This document shows positions 1 through 5,545 of a stretch of 5,637 nt of DNA, one piece after another. Origin of the DNA: an uncultured Bacteroidales bacterium (GTDB taxonomy: Bacteria > Bacteroidota > Bacteroidia > Bacteroidales > UBA932); the NCBI GenBank assembly GCA_947305045.1, contig CAMZCW010000157.1:1-5637 (forward strand), in the 5' to 3' direction. Each line of letters starts with the position of its first letter. Position 1 is the first letter of the stretch. Position numbers and translations under genes: made by a program. The notes beneath the pieces were generated by a model that worked only from the letters and a program-made list of their open reading frames with translations, was not told the DNA's origin and did not search any database.

Positions 1-824
1 GCTCCGGTGACGCGGAGTCCGCGGGCGGCGGCTTTGGCGCATACCTCTTCAAAGGCTACGTGCAGGGGAGTGGCGTCAATGTCCGTGATGTTCATCGATA
101 CCTGCGCAATGCCGTATTCGTCTATGTACCAGCCAATGGCCTTGGTGCCCTTGAGGGTGCCGGGAATCCAGCCTTCTCCGGAAGGGTTTTTGCGGCCTTT
201 CTCGCGCACGTCGAAGGCCACGGCCATGGCGCGGCGCGTGCTGGTGGTGTTGAGGTTGAAATTGACGGCTACAAGGAAGTTACGGGCCCCCACGTTGGTG
301 GCGCCGGCCTTTTGAGCTACCTCGTCCCAGGCGCCGCCGAAGTCCGGCTTGCGGGCTGCATCGGCCATTTTTTCCGGCAGGGCCTCATATTCGCCCTCCC
401 GGCAAACGGCCAGGTTCTTGCGCTCCGGTTTAAAGGCGGCGGCCTCATAGCAGTAGCAGGGGATGCCCAGTTCCTCCCACAGGCGTTTGGCCAGGTCCCG
501 GGCCAGCGTGGCGCATTCTTCCAACGTGATGCCTGCCACCGGGATGAGGGGCAATACGTCTGTTGCGCCGCTGCGGGGATGCGCACCATGGTGTTTTCGC
601 ATGTCAATCAGCTCCTGCGCCTTGGCGGCTCCGCGGAAGGCGGCCTCGCACACCGGAGCGGGCTCTCCCACAAAGGTAACAACCGTGCGGTTAGTGGCTT
701 CTCCGGGGTCTACATCCAGCACCCTTACGCCTTCTACTGTCTGGATGGCAGCTACAATGGCGTCAATGACGTTTTTGTCGCGTCCCTCACTATAATTGGG
801 AACACACTCTACAAGTTGTTTCAT
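1..824 (-). CDS. ftcD: Glutamate formimidoyltransferase, C-terminus cut by window edge
   Basis: Transfers the formimino group of N-formimino-L-glutamate to tetrahydrofolate (EC 2.1.2.5), the last step of one histidine-degradation route; the protein should be cytosolic. Reading the minus strand from the ATG at 824-822 gives 274 codons that stay open to the left edge. The start MKQLVECVPNYSEGRD is characteristic of the family. The block HHGAHPRSGATDV (residues 78-90) contains His82, which lines up with the catalytic His82 of the pig enzyme, and NVGARNFLVAVNFNLNT (177-193) is a second family block. Stand-alone bacterial versions are about 300 residues, so roughly 25 C-terminal residues are missing. 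No cyclodeaminase domain could fit unless the gene is a longer fusion beyond the edge. Other hut genes, if linked, would lie to the left. It has its own candidate promoter but could also be read from the DUF4491 gene 50 bp upstream. No strong Shine-Dalgarno sequence is seen, as is usual in Bacteroidota. Confidence 0.95.
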   Translation of the reverse strand, partial: MKQLVECVPNYSEGRDKNVIDAIVAAIQTVEGVRVLDVDPGEATNRTVVTFVGEPAPVCEAAFRGAAKAQELIDMRKHHGAHPRSGATDVLPLIPVAGITLEECATLARDLAKRLWEELGIPCYCYEAAAFKPERKNLAVCREGEYEALPEKMADAARKPDFGGAWDEVAQKAGATNVGARNFLVAVNFNLNTTSTRRAMAVAFDVREKGRKNPSGEGWIPGTLKGTKAIGWYIDEYGIAQVSMNITDIDATPLHVAFEEVCAKAAARGLRVTG

Positions 825-847
825 AGGTCACAGTTTTAATGCGACCT

Positions 848-879
848 TAAAGTTAGCAAATGATTATGAGAAAATCAAA
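848..879 (-). promoter_or_regulatory. Candidate Bacteroidota-type promoter for ftcD
   Basis: On the minus strand TTTG (879-876) is followed after exactly 20 nt by TAACTTTA (855-848). This matches the Bacteroidota layout TTTG-N19-21-TAnnTTTG with only the last base off consensus. It predicts transcription starting near 843-845 and a 5' leader of about 20 nt before the ftcD ATG at 824. The -33 box overlaps the TGA stop of the upstream DUF4491 gene, so ftcD could be transcribed both alone and by read-through. The call rests on motif and spacing only. Confidence 0.5.
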
Positions 880-1201
880 GTTTGATGCCCATCTGCGCCC
901 GTTTTTCCTCATAGTAGGCATGGCGCTTGGGATTTTCCGGGAACCAGCCCTTGAGGACGCGTTTTTCCTGGAGGAACATTTCGTGAATCCCCCAGAGGCA
1001 AGAAAAGGCGAATCCGCCAATGATAGTGGAGGCAATTTGGTTCTGGACCAGAAGTGAGGCCGCAACACACAGCAGGCCCACCACCAGCCACACCCACCAG
1101 GACTGTTTTCCCCAGTAATATTCCATTTTGATGACGGCCGGATGGCAGATGCCAATGCTCAGAAATACGGCCGCACCAACGATAATTCCACTCAGATTCA
1201 T
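875..1201 (-). CDS. DUF4491 family small membrane protein
   Basis: A 108-residue integral membrane protein of unknown function that I recognise as DUF4491, a family common in Bacteroidales. It has three hydrophobic stretches, at about 3-22, 34-53 and 55-72. The family-typical elements are the HPxxIKxEYYxGKxxWW region (residues 20-36), a CLWGIHEMF segment (69-77) and the end QEKRVLKGWFPENPKR (78-93). The tail is basic, so it is probably cytoplasmic. I chose the ATG at 1201-1199 because MNLSGIIVG is the usual family N-terminus and because a perfect TATATTTG promoter box lies only 4 nt upstream. The longer reading from 1300 would add 33 residues unlike the family and would swallow that promoter. 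It lies 50 bp upstream of ftcD on the same strand and is divergent from the prenyltransferase-exporter operon. Nothing shows a functional link to either. Confidence 0.88.
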   Translation of the reverse strand: MNLSGIIVGAAVFLSIGICHPAVIKMEYYWGKQSWWVWLVVGLLCVAASLLVQNQIASTIIGGFAFSCLWGIHEMFLQEKRVLKGWFPENPKRHAYYEEKRAQMGIKL

Positions 1202-1205
1202 ACTG

Positions 1206-1213
1206 CAAATATA
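1206..1213 (-). promoter_or_regulatory. -7 box of the DUF4491 gene, leaderless configuration
   Basis: The minus strand reads TATATTTG (1213-1206), a perfect TAnnTTTG box, then CAGT and the ATG at 1201. Since this box is centred about 7 nt upstream of the transcription start in Bacteroides, transcription should begin within a few bases of the start codon. No good TTTG -33 element is found 19-21 nt upstream; that position is occupied by the 1223-1239 inverted repeat. The promoter may therefore be weak or depend on a regulator. Confidence 0.6.
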
Positions 1214-1222
1214 CACTTTTTC

Positions 1223-1239
1223 CCGGACTCGAAGTCCGG
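1223..1239. repeat. 17-bp inverted repeat, possible operator
   Basis: CCGGACT, a 3-nt centre (CGA on the plus strand), then AGTCCGG: a perfect 7-bp inverted repeat. It lies 9 bp upstream of the -7 box of the minus-strand DUF4491 gene, in the spacer/-33 position, and about 48 bp upstream of the -33 box of the plus-strand operon. The position suits a repressor or activator site. It is not followed by a T-run on either strand, so it does not look like a terminator. No regulator gene is visible in the window. Confidence 0.4.
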
Positions 1240-1287
1240 TGAACGCAAAAAACAGGGGTATGGGGAAAATCTCAGGCGAACTATTTT

Positions 1288-1319
1288 TTTGCATCTTCAA
1301 GCGAAAGTTGTTACATTTG
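1288..1319 (+). promoter_or_regulatory. Consensus Bacteroidota promoter of the prenyltransferase-exporter operon
   Basis: TTTG (1288-1291), a spacer of exactly 20 nt, then TACATTTG (1312-1319): both boxes and the spacing match the Bacteroides sigma-70-type consensus fully. A T-run (1284-1290) lies just upstream and includes the first bases of the -33 box. Only six bases (TGCAGT) separate the -7 box from the ATG at 1326, so the predicted start is about 0-4 nt from the start codon and the mRNA should be leaderless or nearly so. It is the only evident promoter for the five genes up to 5504. Confidence 0.75.
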
Positions 1320-1325
1320 TGCAGT

Positions 1326-2225
1326 ATGGAACATCAACCTCGCTGGACGGATATCGTCAACCTGGCTGCACCGCAAACCTGGACGGGTTCTGTGACGCCT
1401 GCCGTCATCGGACTGGCCATCAGCTATCACCAGTTGGGACGGCTGGACATGCTTATGGCTTTCTGCCTGCTGGTCATCGTCCTGCTCATGCAGTCGGCCG
1501 TCAATGCCTTTGACGATTATGCCGACTTCATCAAAGGAACCGACACGCTCGAGAATTCACCCGATGCAGAAGATGCGGTCATCGTGTACGGCCTCAATCC
1601 CAAGACAGCCCGGAACCTGGGGTTCCTGTTCTTGATCATAGCCGTTTTCCCGGCCAGCTATGTCGTTTACCGTTGTGGATGGGTGCCCCTGTATATCGGC
1701 CTGCTGGGGACCTTTGTGCTGTTCTGGTATGCTTTCGGAAAGACGCCCATTTCGTATCTTCCTCTGGGTGAGTTGCTTTGTGGCTTCGTGATGGGCGGCC
1801 TGATTCCCCTGGCCGGTTACTTCATGCAGACGGGGCAGCTAAACGGCTTCGTGCTGGTAGAAGCACTGCCGCCGATGATCGGCATGGCCATCAATATGTT
1901 TTCCAACAACGGTTGTGACATTGAACGTGACTTGCCGGCAGGACGCAAGACGCTGGCCTGCCTGATCGGACAGAAGCGGACCGGCCGCCTTTATCGGATC
2001 TTGCTTCTCCTTTGGGTCTTCAGCCCCATCGTCATCCTGGGAGCCCAGCAGCGCTGGGGCTCCGTACTGGTGTATGTGCTCATCAGCCTGGCCTATTTAC
2101 ACCTGATTATCAGGCAGTACCGGATCCAACTCGGCGCACCGGCGCGGGATGCGGTGATGACGGGTGCCACAACGCTCGTCTCGCTGGTGGGCCTGTCCTA
2201 CGCTCTGGCCATGGTTATCGGATAG
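1326..2225 (+). CDS. UbiA/MenA-family membrane prenyltransferase (menA-like)
   Basis: Transfers a polyprenyl chain from its diphosphate to an acceptor at the membrane. The closest known role is MenA, which prenylates 1,4-dihydroxy-2-naphthoate to demethylmenaquinone, but the acceptor here is uncertain. The 299 residues are the usual family length and form about eight or nine hydrophobic helices. The first aspartate-rich motif is DDYADFIKGTD (63-73), with Asp63 where the family normally has Asn (NDxxD). The second is NNGCDIERD (194-202), keeping DxxxD, followed by GRKTL (206-210). PLGELLCGFVMGG (146-158) resembles the MenA GLGE region. The start at 1326 lies 6 nt after a consensus promoter; the upstream in-frame reading from 1128 crosses that promoter and is rejected. 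It is first in a five-gene operon, 3 bp before an ABC ATPase gene. It may be the housekeeping MenA or a paralogue devoted to a product exported by the neighbours; the motif changes and the context favour the second view modestly. Confidence 0.85.
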   Translation: MEHQPRWTDIVNLAAPQTWTGSVTPAVIGLAISYHQLGRLDMLMAFCLLVIVLLMQSAVNAFDDYADFIKGTDTLENSPDAEDAVIVYGLNPKTARNLGFLFLIIAVFPASYVVYRCGWVPLYIGLLGTFVLFWYAFGKTPISYLPLGELLCGFVMGGLIPLAGYFMQTGQLNGFVLVEALPPMIGMAINMFSNNGCDIERDLPAGRKTLACLIGQKRTGRLYRILLLLWVFSPIVILGAQQRWGSVLVYVLISLAYLHLIIRQYRIQLGAPARDAVMTGATTLVSLVGLSYALAMVIG

Positions 2226-2228
2226 GGT

Positions 2229-2852
2229 ATGTCCATCATCGTCCAGAACCTTTGCAGGCAATTCGGAAAAACCGAAGTGCTTCGTGGGCTCAACCTGGAG
2301 GTAGAGCGGGGAGAAACCGTGGCGCTGATGGGGGCCAACGGTGTCGGCAAAACCACGCTGTTCCGGATCCTGGCCACGCTTGACCCCTGTTTCGAAGGTG
2401 AAGTATCCATCGGAGGGTACGATGTCCGGAAAGCCCCGGAGCGGATCCGCGAGATGATGGGGTATGTGCCTTCCCGGGCACCTTTGTATGACGATCTGAG
2501 CGTTGCTGAAAACCTGACGTTTTTCGCCGGGGCATATGGCTGCCGACCAGAGGCTATCACGGCGCTTTCCCCCCATATCTGGCCTGGCCTGGCTCCGTTC
2601 GCCGGCCGGCGGGCTGGTACGCTCTCCGGCGGTATGCGTCAGAAACTGGCTTACTGCTGTGCCGTTGTCCACCATCCCCGGGTACTGCTGCTCGATGAAC
2701 TTACAACGGGCATCGACCCGGAAGCCAGAAAAGAGATTTGGCTGGAACTTAAAGACTTTCAGCGCCGGGGAGGGACGGTTCTCATCAGTACCCACTATCT
2801 CGACGACGCGGAATCGGCCGACCGTGTCCTGCCCCTTGCTACTACGCCATGA
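2229..2852 (+). CDS. ABC transporter ATP-binding protein, short NBD1 (YbhF N-half-like)
   Basis: A cytoplasmic ATPase subunit that should drive the ABC-2 exporter encoded downstream. In the 207 residues one sees Walker A GANGVGKTT (35-43), signature LSGGM (132-136), Walker B VLLLDE (152-157), D-loop GIDP (161-164) and switch His189 in STHY. Two positions are unusual: the Q-loop region reads GYVPSRAPLYDDL, with Ser82 where Gln is expected (some ABC-2 ATPases have Glu), and Leu158 follows the Walker B Glu where Pro is normal. The protein ends soon after the H-loop at ADRVLPLATTP, so it lacks the usual last strand and C-terminal extension; relatives are often 230-310 residues. The sequence around Walker B and the D-loop resembles the N-terminal half of YbhF-type tandem ATPases. 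It starts 3 bp after the prenyltransferase stop and overlaps the next gene by ATGA. It probably pairs with that gene's product as a heterodimer. Confidence 0.9.
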   Translation: MSIIVQNLCRQFGKTEVLRGLNLEVERGETVALMGANGVGKTTLFRILATLDPCFEGEVSIGGYDVRKAPERIREMMGYVPSRAPLYDDLSVAENLTFFAGAYGCRPEAITALSPHIWPGLAPFAGRRAGTLSGGMRQKLAYCCAVVHHPRVLLLDELTTGIDPEARKEIWLELKDFQRRGGTVLISTHYLDDAESADRVLPLATTP

Positions 2853-3457
2853 ACCCCCTTGAGATCCATCATGTTACCAAGCGCTTTGGCTCCCTTGTGG
2901 CGGTCGATGACGTCTCTTTGTCCTTAAACTCCGGAGAAGTGCTTTGTCTGACCGGTGCGAACGGGGCGGGGAAGACTACCCTGATCCGTCTCGTCTGCGG
3001 ACTGCTCAAACCGGATTCGGGGACTGTTTCCTTGACGGGCCAGGCCGGGTATATGTCCCAGCAGTTCTCCCTGGTGGAAGAGTTGACTGTCTTGGAGAAC
3101 ATCCGTCTTTACGGTATGCTTTACGGTCTTTCGCGCGCGGAATTTCAGGAACGGAGCAACCACTTGCTTCAGTTGCTGAAGCTGGGACCCTGGAGCGACC
3201 GGCAGGCCCGTCATCTGTCCGCAGGATGGCGTCAGACCCTTTCCTTCGCCGTCGCCATTCTGGCCAATCCCGCAGTCCTGGTACTGGATGAGCCCACCAG
3301 TGGACTGGACCAGCACTCGCGGCAAAGGTTTTGGCAGATGATTCGTGAAAAAGCCACGGAAGGCGCCTGCGTGATGGTCAGTACGCATTACACGGATGAG
3401 ATTGCCTTATGCGACCGGCATGTCTTCATGCGTGATGGGAAACTGGAGGTGCGATGA
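2849..3457 (+). CDS. ABC transporter ATP-binding protein, NBD2 (YbhF C-half-like)
   Basis: The second ATPase of the exporter, 202 residues, essentially a bare nucleotide-binding domain. Motifs are Walker A GANGAGKTT (36-44), Q-loop Gln71 in GYMSQQFSL, signature LSAGW (123-127), Walker B VLVLDE (143-148) followed by the normal PTSG, D-loop GLDQ (152-155) and His180 in STHY. The signature departs from LSGGQ: Ala replaces the first Gly and Trp replaces Gln. Unlike the first ATPase it keeps the closing FMRDGKLEV strand. The start ATG overlaps the previous stop (ATGA, 2849-2852) and has no evident Shine-Dalgarno sequence, so it probably depends on translational coupling. The end overlaps the first permease gene in the same way. 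Together the two ATPases correspond to one tandem-domain YbhF-like protein split into two genes. The substrate is unknown. Confidence 0.92.
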   Translation: MNPLEIHHVTKRFGSLVAVDDVSLSLNSGEVLCLTGANGAGKTTLIRLVCGLLKPDSGTVSLTGQAGYMSQQFSLVEELTVLENIRLYGMLYGLSRAEFQERSNHLLQLLKLGPWSDRQARHLSAGWRQTLSFAVAILANPAVLVLDEPTSGLDQHSRQRFWQMIREKATEGACVMVSTHYTDEIALCDRHVFMRDGKLEVR

Positions 3458-4518
3458 AAGGAAGCAGGAACAGAATCGCTGCGGTAATTCGCAAAGAGTT
3501 CCGTCACATCGGCCGGGACCGGGTCAGCGGGCTCTTCCTGATCCTGATGCCGCTGTTTATCCTTTTGATGTTCGGCTATGCGTTGTCGTTCGAGGTGCGG
3601 CATCTGAACGTTCAAGTATGCGATCTCGGCGTCAATCCCGACACGGACAGTCTCTTCGCGCAGCTGGACGCCGAGCCCAAACTGCAAGTTGTGGGAAGAT
3701 TGACGGATACTGTCGCGGTGGACCGGGCGTTCCTGCGGGAAGACACCCGTGCTGTCGTCGCCGACGGGGAGGTCATCGAAGTCTGGCTGGACGGGAGCAG
3801 TCCTTTGCTGCCGATGCAGGAACGCGCGCTGATTCGTCCTGTCATCGGCCGCTATCTGACAGGCGGCTCCTATCCTGATATGCCCGAGATCACGTTCCGT
3901 TATAACCCGGGTATGGACAGTGTCTATACCACCATTCCCGGCGTTGCTCTCATTGTCATCCTGCTGGTTTCTTCCATCATCCTGGGGATAAGCGTCAATA
4001 AGGAAAAGGAGCAGGGGACGTTCCAGTATCTCCGGATGACGCGGCTCTCGGGCGCAGAACTGATTCTGGGAAAGTCGCTTCCCTATTTCCTGATATCGCT
4101 GGTCCATGTGGCAGTGGTCTATGCTATCTGCCGATATTTCGGTATCGTCATCCAGGGGAGCCTTCCGCTCTTTTATAGCCTTTGCATCCTCTTTACCCTC
4201 TGCTGCATGTCATTGGGTTTGCTGGTCTCCGCCTGGTTTGACCGTCCCATCCATGTCATGCTGTTTTGCTGGTGCTTCCTGTTCATCCCCAATGTATTCC
4301 TGTCGGGTTTCATTTTCCCGACCGGACCGGCAGACGCCGGTTTTGGGAAGCTGCTTTCCCTTCTGCCTGGTACGGCCTTTCTGGAGGCGTTCAGGGGTAT
4401 TGCCTATAAAGGGACCGGCCTTCTGGAGAACAGCCGCTGGCTCCTGTTGCTGGCGGGTGAGTGGCTCGGGGCGTCTTTCCTGTCCGTCATCGGTTTCAGA
4501 AGGAGGATCCTGCCATGA
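3454..4518 (+). CDS. ABC-2 type permease 1 (YbhS/YhhJ-like)
   Basis: An inner-membrane subunit that forms half of the translocation path, 354 residues. The N-terminal amphipathic stretch RIAAVIRKEFRHIGRDR (7-23) is typical of the YbhS/YbhR/YhhJ group. Helix 1 (about 24-45) is followed by an extracytoplasmic domain of about 110 residues (46-158), then FRYNPGMDSVYTTIPG (148-163), which matches the conserved YNP...S...PG lead-in to helix 2. After helix 2 comes VNKEKEQGTFQYLRMTRLS (181-199), the coupling segment that contacts the ATPases in this family (usually xREKExGTxExLxxTP). Four more helices lie at about 208-228, 234-260, 267-289 and 329-347. This is the full six-helix ABC2_membrane_3-type layout. 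The start ATG overlaps the previous stop (ATGA) and has GGAGG (3445-3449) 4 nt upstream. The last helices are rich in Cys. Confidence 0.92.
   Translation: MKGSRNRIAAVIRKEFRHIGRDRVSGLFLILMPLFILLMFGYALSFEVRHLNVQVCDLGVNPDTDSLFAQLDAEPKLQVVGRLTDTVAVDRAFLREDTRAVVADGEVIEVWLDGSSPLLPMQERALIRPVIGRYLTGGSYPDMPEITFRYNPGMDSVYTTIPGVALIVILLVSSIILGISVNKEKEQGTFQYLRMTRLSGAELILGKSLPYFLISLVHVAVVYAICRYFGIVIQGSLPLFYSLCILFTLCCMSLGLLVSAWFDRPIHVMLFCWCFLFIPNVFLSGFIFPTGPADAGFGKLLSLLPGTAFLEAFRGIAYKGTGLLENSRWLLLLAGEWLGASFLSVIGFRRRILP
4501..4506 (+). promoter_or_regulatory. Perfect AGGAGG ribosome binding site deciding the start of permease 2
   Basis: AGGAGG lies 8 nt before the ATG at 4515, inside the end of permease 1, where it encodes part of an Arg run (RRR). 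It supports 4515 over the GTG at 4461. A strong Shine-Dalgarno match is uncommon in Bacteroidota, so it may be partly a by-product of the Arg codons. Confidence 0.55.
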
Positions 4519-5504
4519 TGAGAAAACTGTTTGTACTGCTCAGGATGGAATTCATCCGGCTCTGGCGGACACCGGCCCTGGCCGTCCTGTTCGTCCTTTT
4601 CCCTCTTGCCATCATCGGGATTGTTCCGTTGGGTCTTTCCGGTAACGGGGATATCCGGATTCAGGTGCTGGAACCGGGCGCTTCGTCCGATTCCCTTGCA
4701 GCTGCTGAGCAGCGGATGGACCGGGGGGAGATCCAGGCTATTGTAATCCCGGCAGCAGACGGGGAACAGGACCGGATCCTCTGCGATGGCTCCCACGCTA
4801 TCATCGCGCTGGAAGCCTCCTGGAAGGCCATGATGCAGTTGTACTCCTCTGAGGAGGACATAGATTCTTTCCTGAAAGAACATGTGATGTTTGCCAGTGG
4901 GAAGGGGAGTACCCACTATTATCTTATTCCACTGCTGCTCCTGCTGCTGGCTGTCTCCGGATGTTGTATGGCCAGTAATAGCGTCGTCACTGACCTGGAA
5001 AGCAAACGGTTGGAGCATTTGCTGAGTGTGGGTTTGAACGCACCGCTTTACCTGGTCGTAAAGGGCGTTTTCTGCACCATCTTGGGGATGTTCTGCCTGG
5101 CCGTCGGACTGGTGACTGCCCGTCTCGTATATGGGCTTTCATGTGCCGGATCGTTCCTGGCGTTCCTGCTCCTTTCACTCTGCTTCCTGGTAGCGGCTGC
5201 CAATCTCGGTATTCTGGTTGCTTTCCTGTGTCGCAATCAGACGCGGTCCATCTCCGTTCTTGTCTTCCTTTTTATCGTCCTGTCCTTGCTCAGCACGATG
5301 TTCGTTCCGGTCGACAATATGTTGCCCGCCTGGGCGGCCACCCGCTACGCAAACCCGTTCTACTGGCATGTGGACGGGGCCTGGAAAGTCATGTTGAAAG
5401 GTGCCGGCCTGCGCGATATCCTGCCTCACTGTTTCGCCCTTCTGGGAATGGGGACACTCTTTATCTATCCGGAAATCGTTCTGCTCCGTCGGATGAAACC
5501 GTAG
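4515..5504 (+). CDS. ABC-2 type permease 2 (YbhR-like)
   Basis: The second inner-membrane subunit of the exporter, 329 residues. It has helix 1 (about 20-40), an extracytoplasmic domain (41-133) shorter than that of permease 1, and five further helices at about 134-152, 177-205, 207-236, 244-266 and 303-325. The coupling segment after helix 2 reads VVTDLESKRLEHLLSVGLNA (157-176), a divergent form of the usual EKExGTxExLxxTP, so this subunit is less typical than its partner. The true start is the ATG at 4515, which overlaps the preceding TGA as ATGA and has a perfect AGGAGG at 4501-4506, 8 nt upstream. An in-frame GTG at 4461 would add 18 hydrophilic residues and a 58-bp overlap and is unlikely. 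It is the last gene of the operon and is followed after about 40 bp by a strong terminator. It probably forms a heterodimer with permease 1. Confidence 0.9.
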   Translation: MMRKLFVLLRMEFIRLWRTPALAVLFVLFPLAIIGIVPLGLSGNGDIRIQVLEPGASSDSLAAAEQRMDRGEIQAIVIPAADGEQDRILCDGSHAIIALEASWKAMMQLYSSEEDIDSFLKEHVMFASGKGSTHYYLIPLLLLLLAVSGCCMASNSVVTDLESKRLEHLLSVGLNAPLYLVVKGVFCTILGMFCLAVGLVTARLVYGLSCAGSFLAFLLLSLCFLVAAANLGILVAFLCRNQTRSISVLVFLFIVLSLLSTMFVPVDNMLPAWAATRYANPFYWHVDGAWKVMLKGAGLRDILPHCFALLGMGTLFIYPEIVLLRRMKP

Positions 5505-5545
5505 ATCGAGGATTTCGTTGTGCATTTGTTGTGCAATTTACATGA

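Noticed and set aside
60..839. A 259-codon open frame on the plus strand opposite ftcD
   Set aside because: It is antisense to an unmistakable FtcD sequence and its translation resembles no family; GC-rich codons on the real strand leave the opposite frame open.
1223..1239. The inverted repeat as an intrinsic terminator
   Set aside because: Neither strand has a U-run directly after the stem, and the site lies between divergent genes, where no terminator is needed.
1202..1300. A 33-codon N-terminal extension of the DUF4491 protein
   Set aside because: MNLSGIIVG is the usual family start, and the extension would cover the TATATTTG box.
1128..1325. A 66-codon N-terminal extension of the prenyltransferase
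   Set aside because: It would run through the divergent promoter region and into the DUF4491 gene; the ATG at 1326 gives a normal family N-terminus next to a consensus promoter.
2097..2795. A 232-codon open frame on the minus strand across the prenyltransferase/ATPase junction
   Set aside because: It spans two real plus-strand genes with clear motifs and shows no recognisable domain itself.
2828..2852. Programmed frameshift fusing the two ATPases
   Set aside because: The downstream frame is open upstream of 2849, but I see no slippery heptamer or strong downstream structure, and the ATGA overlap explains coupling more simply.
3388..4107. A 239-codon open frame on the minus strand across permease 1
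   Set aside because: Its translation is low in structure, rich in Gln/Asp/His and mirrors the codons of a clear ABC-2 permease on the other strand.
4461..4514. GTG start for permease 2
   Set aside because: It gives an 18-residue hydrophilic addition and a long overlap; the ATG at 4515 has AGGAGG and the same ATGA overlap as its neighbours.
5518..5535. Two TTGTGCA direct repeats 11 bp apart as a regulator site or attachment site
   Set aside because: They are short, lie downstream of the last gene and just before a terminator, and have no other supporting signal.
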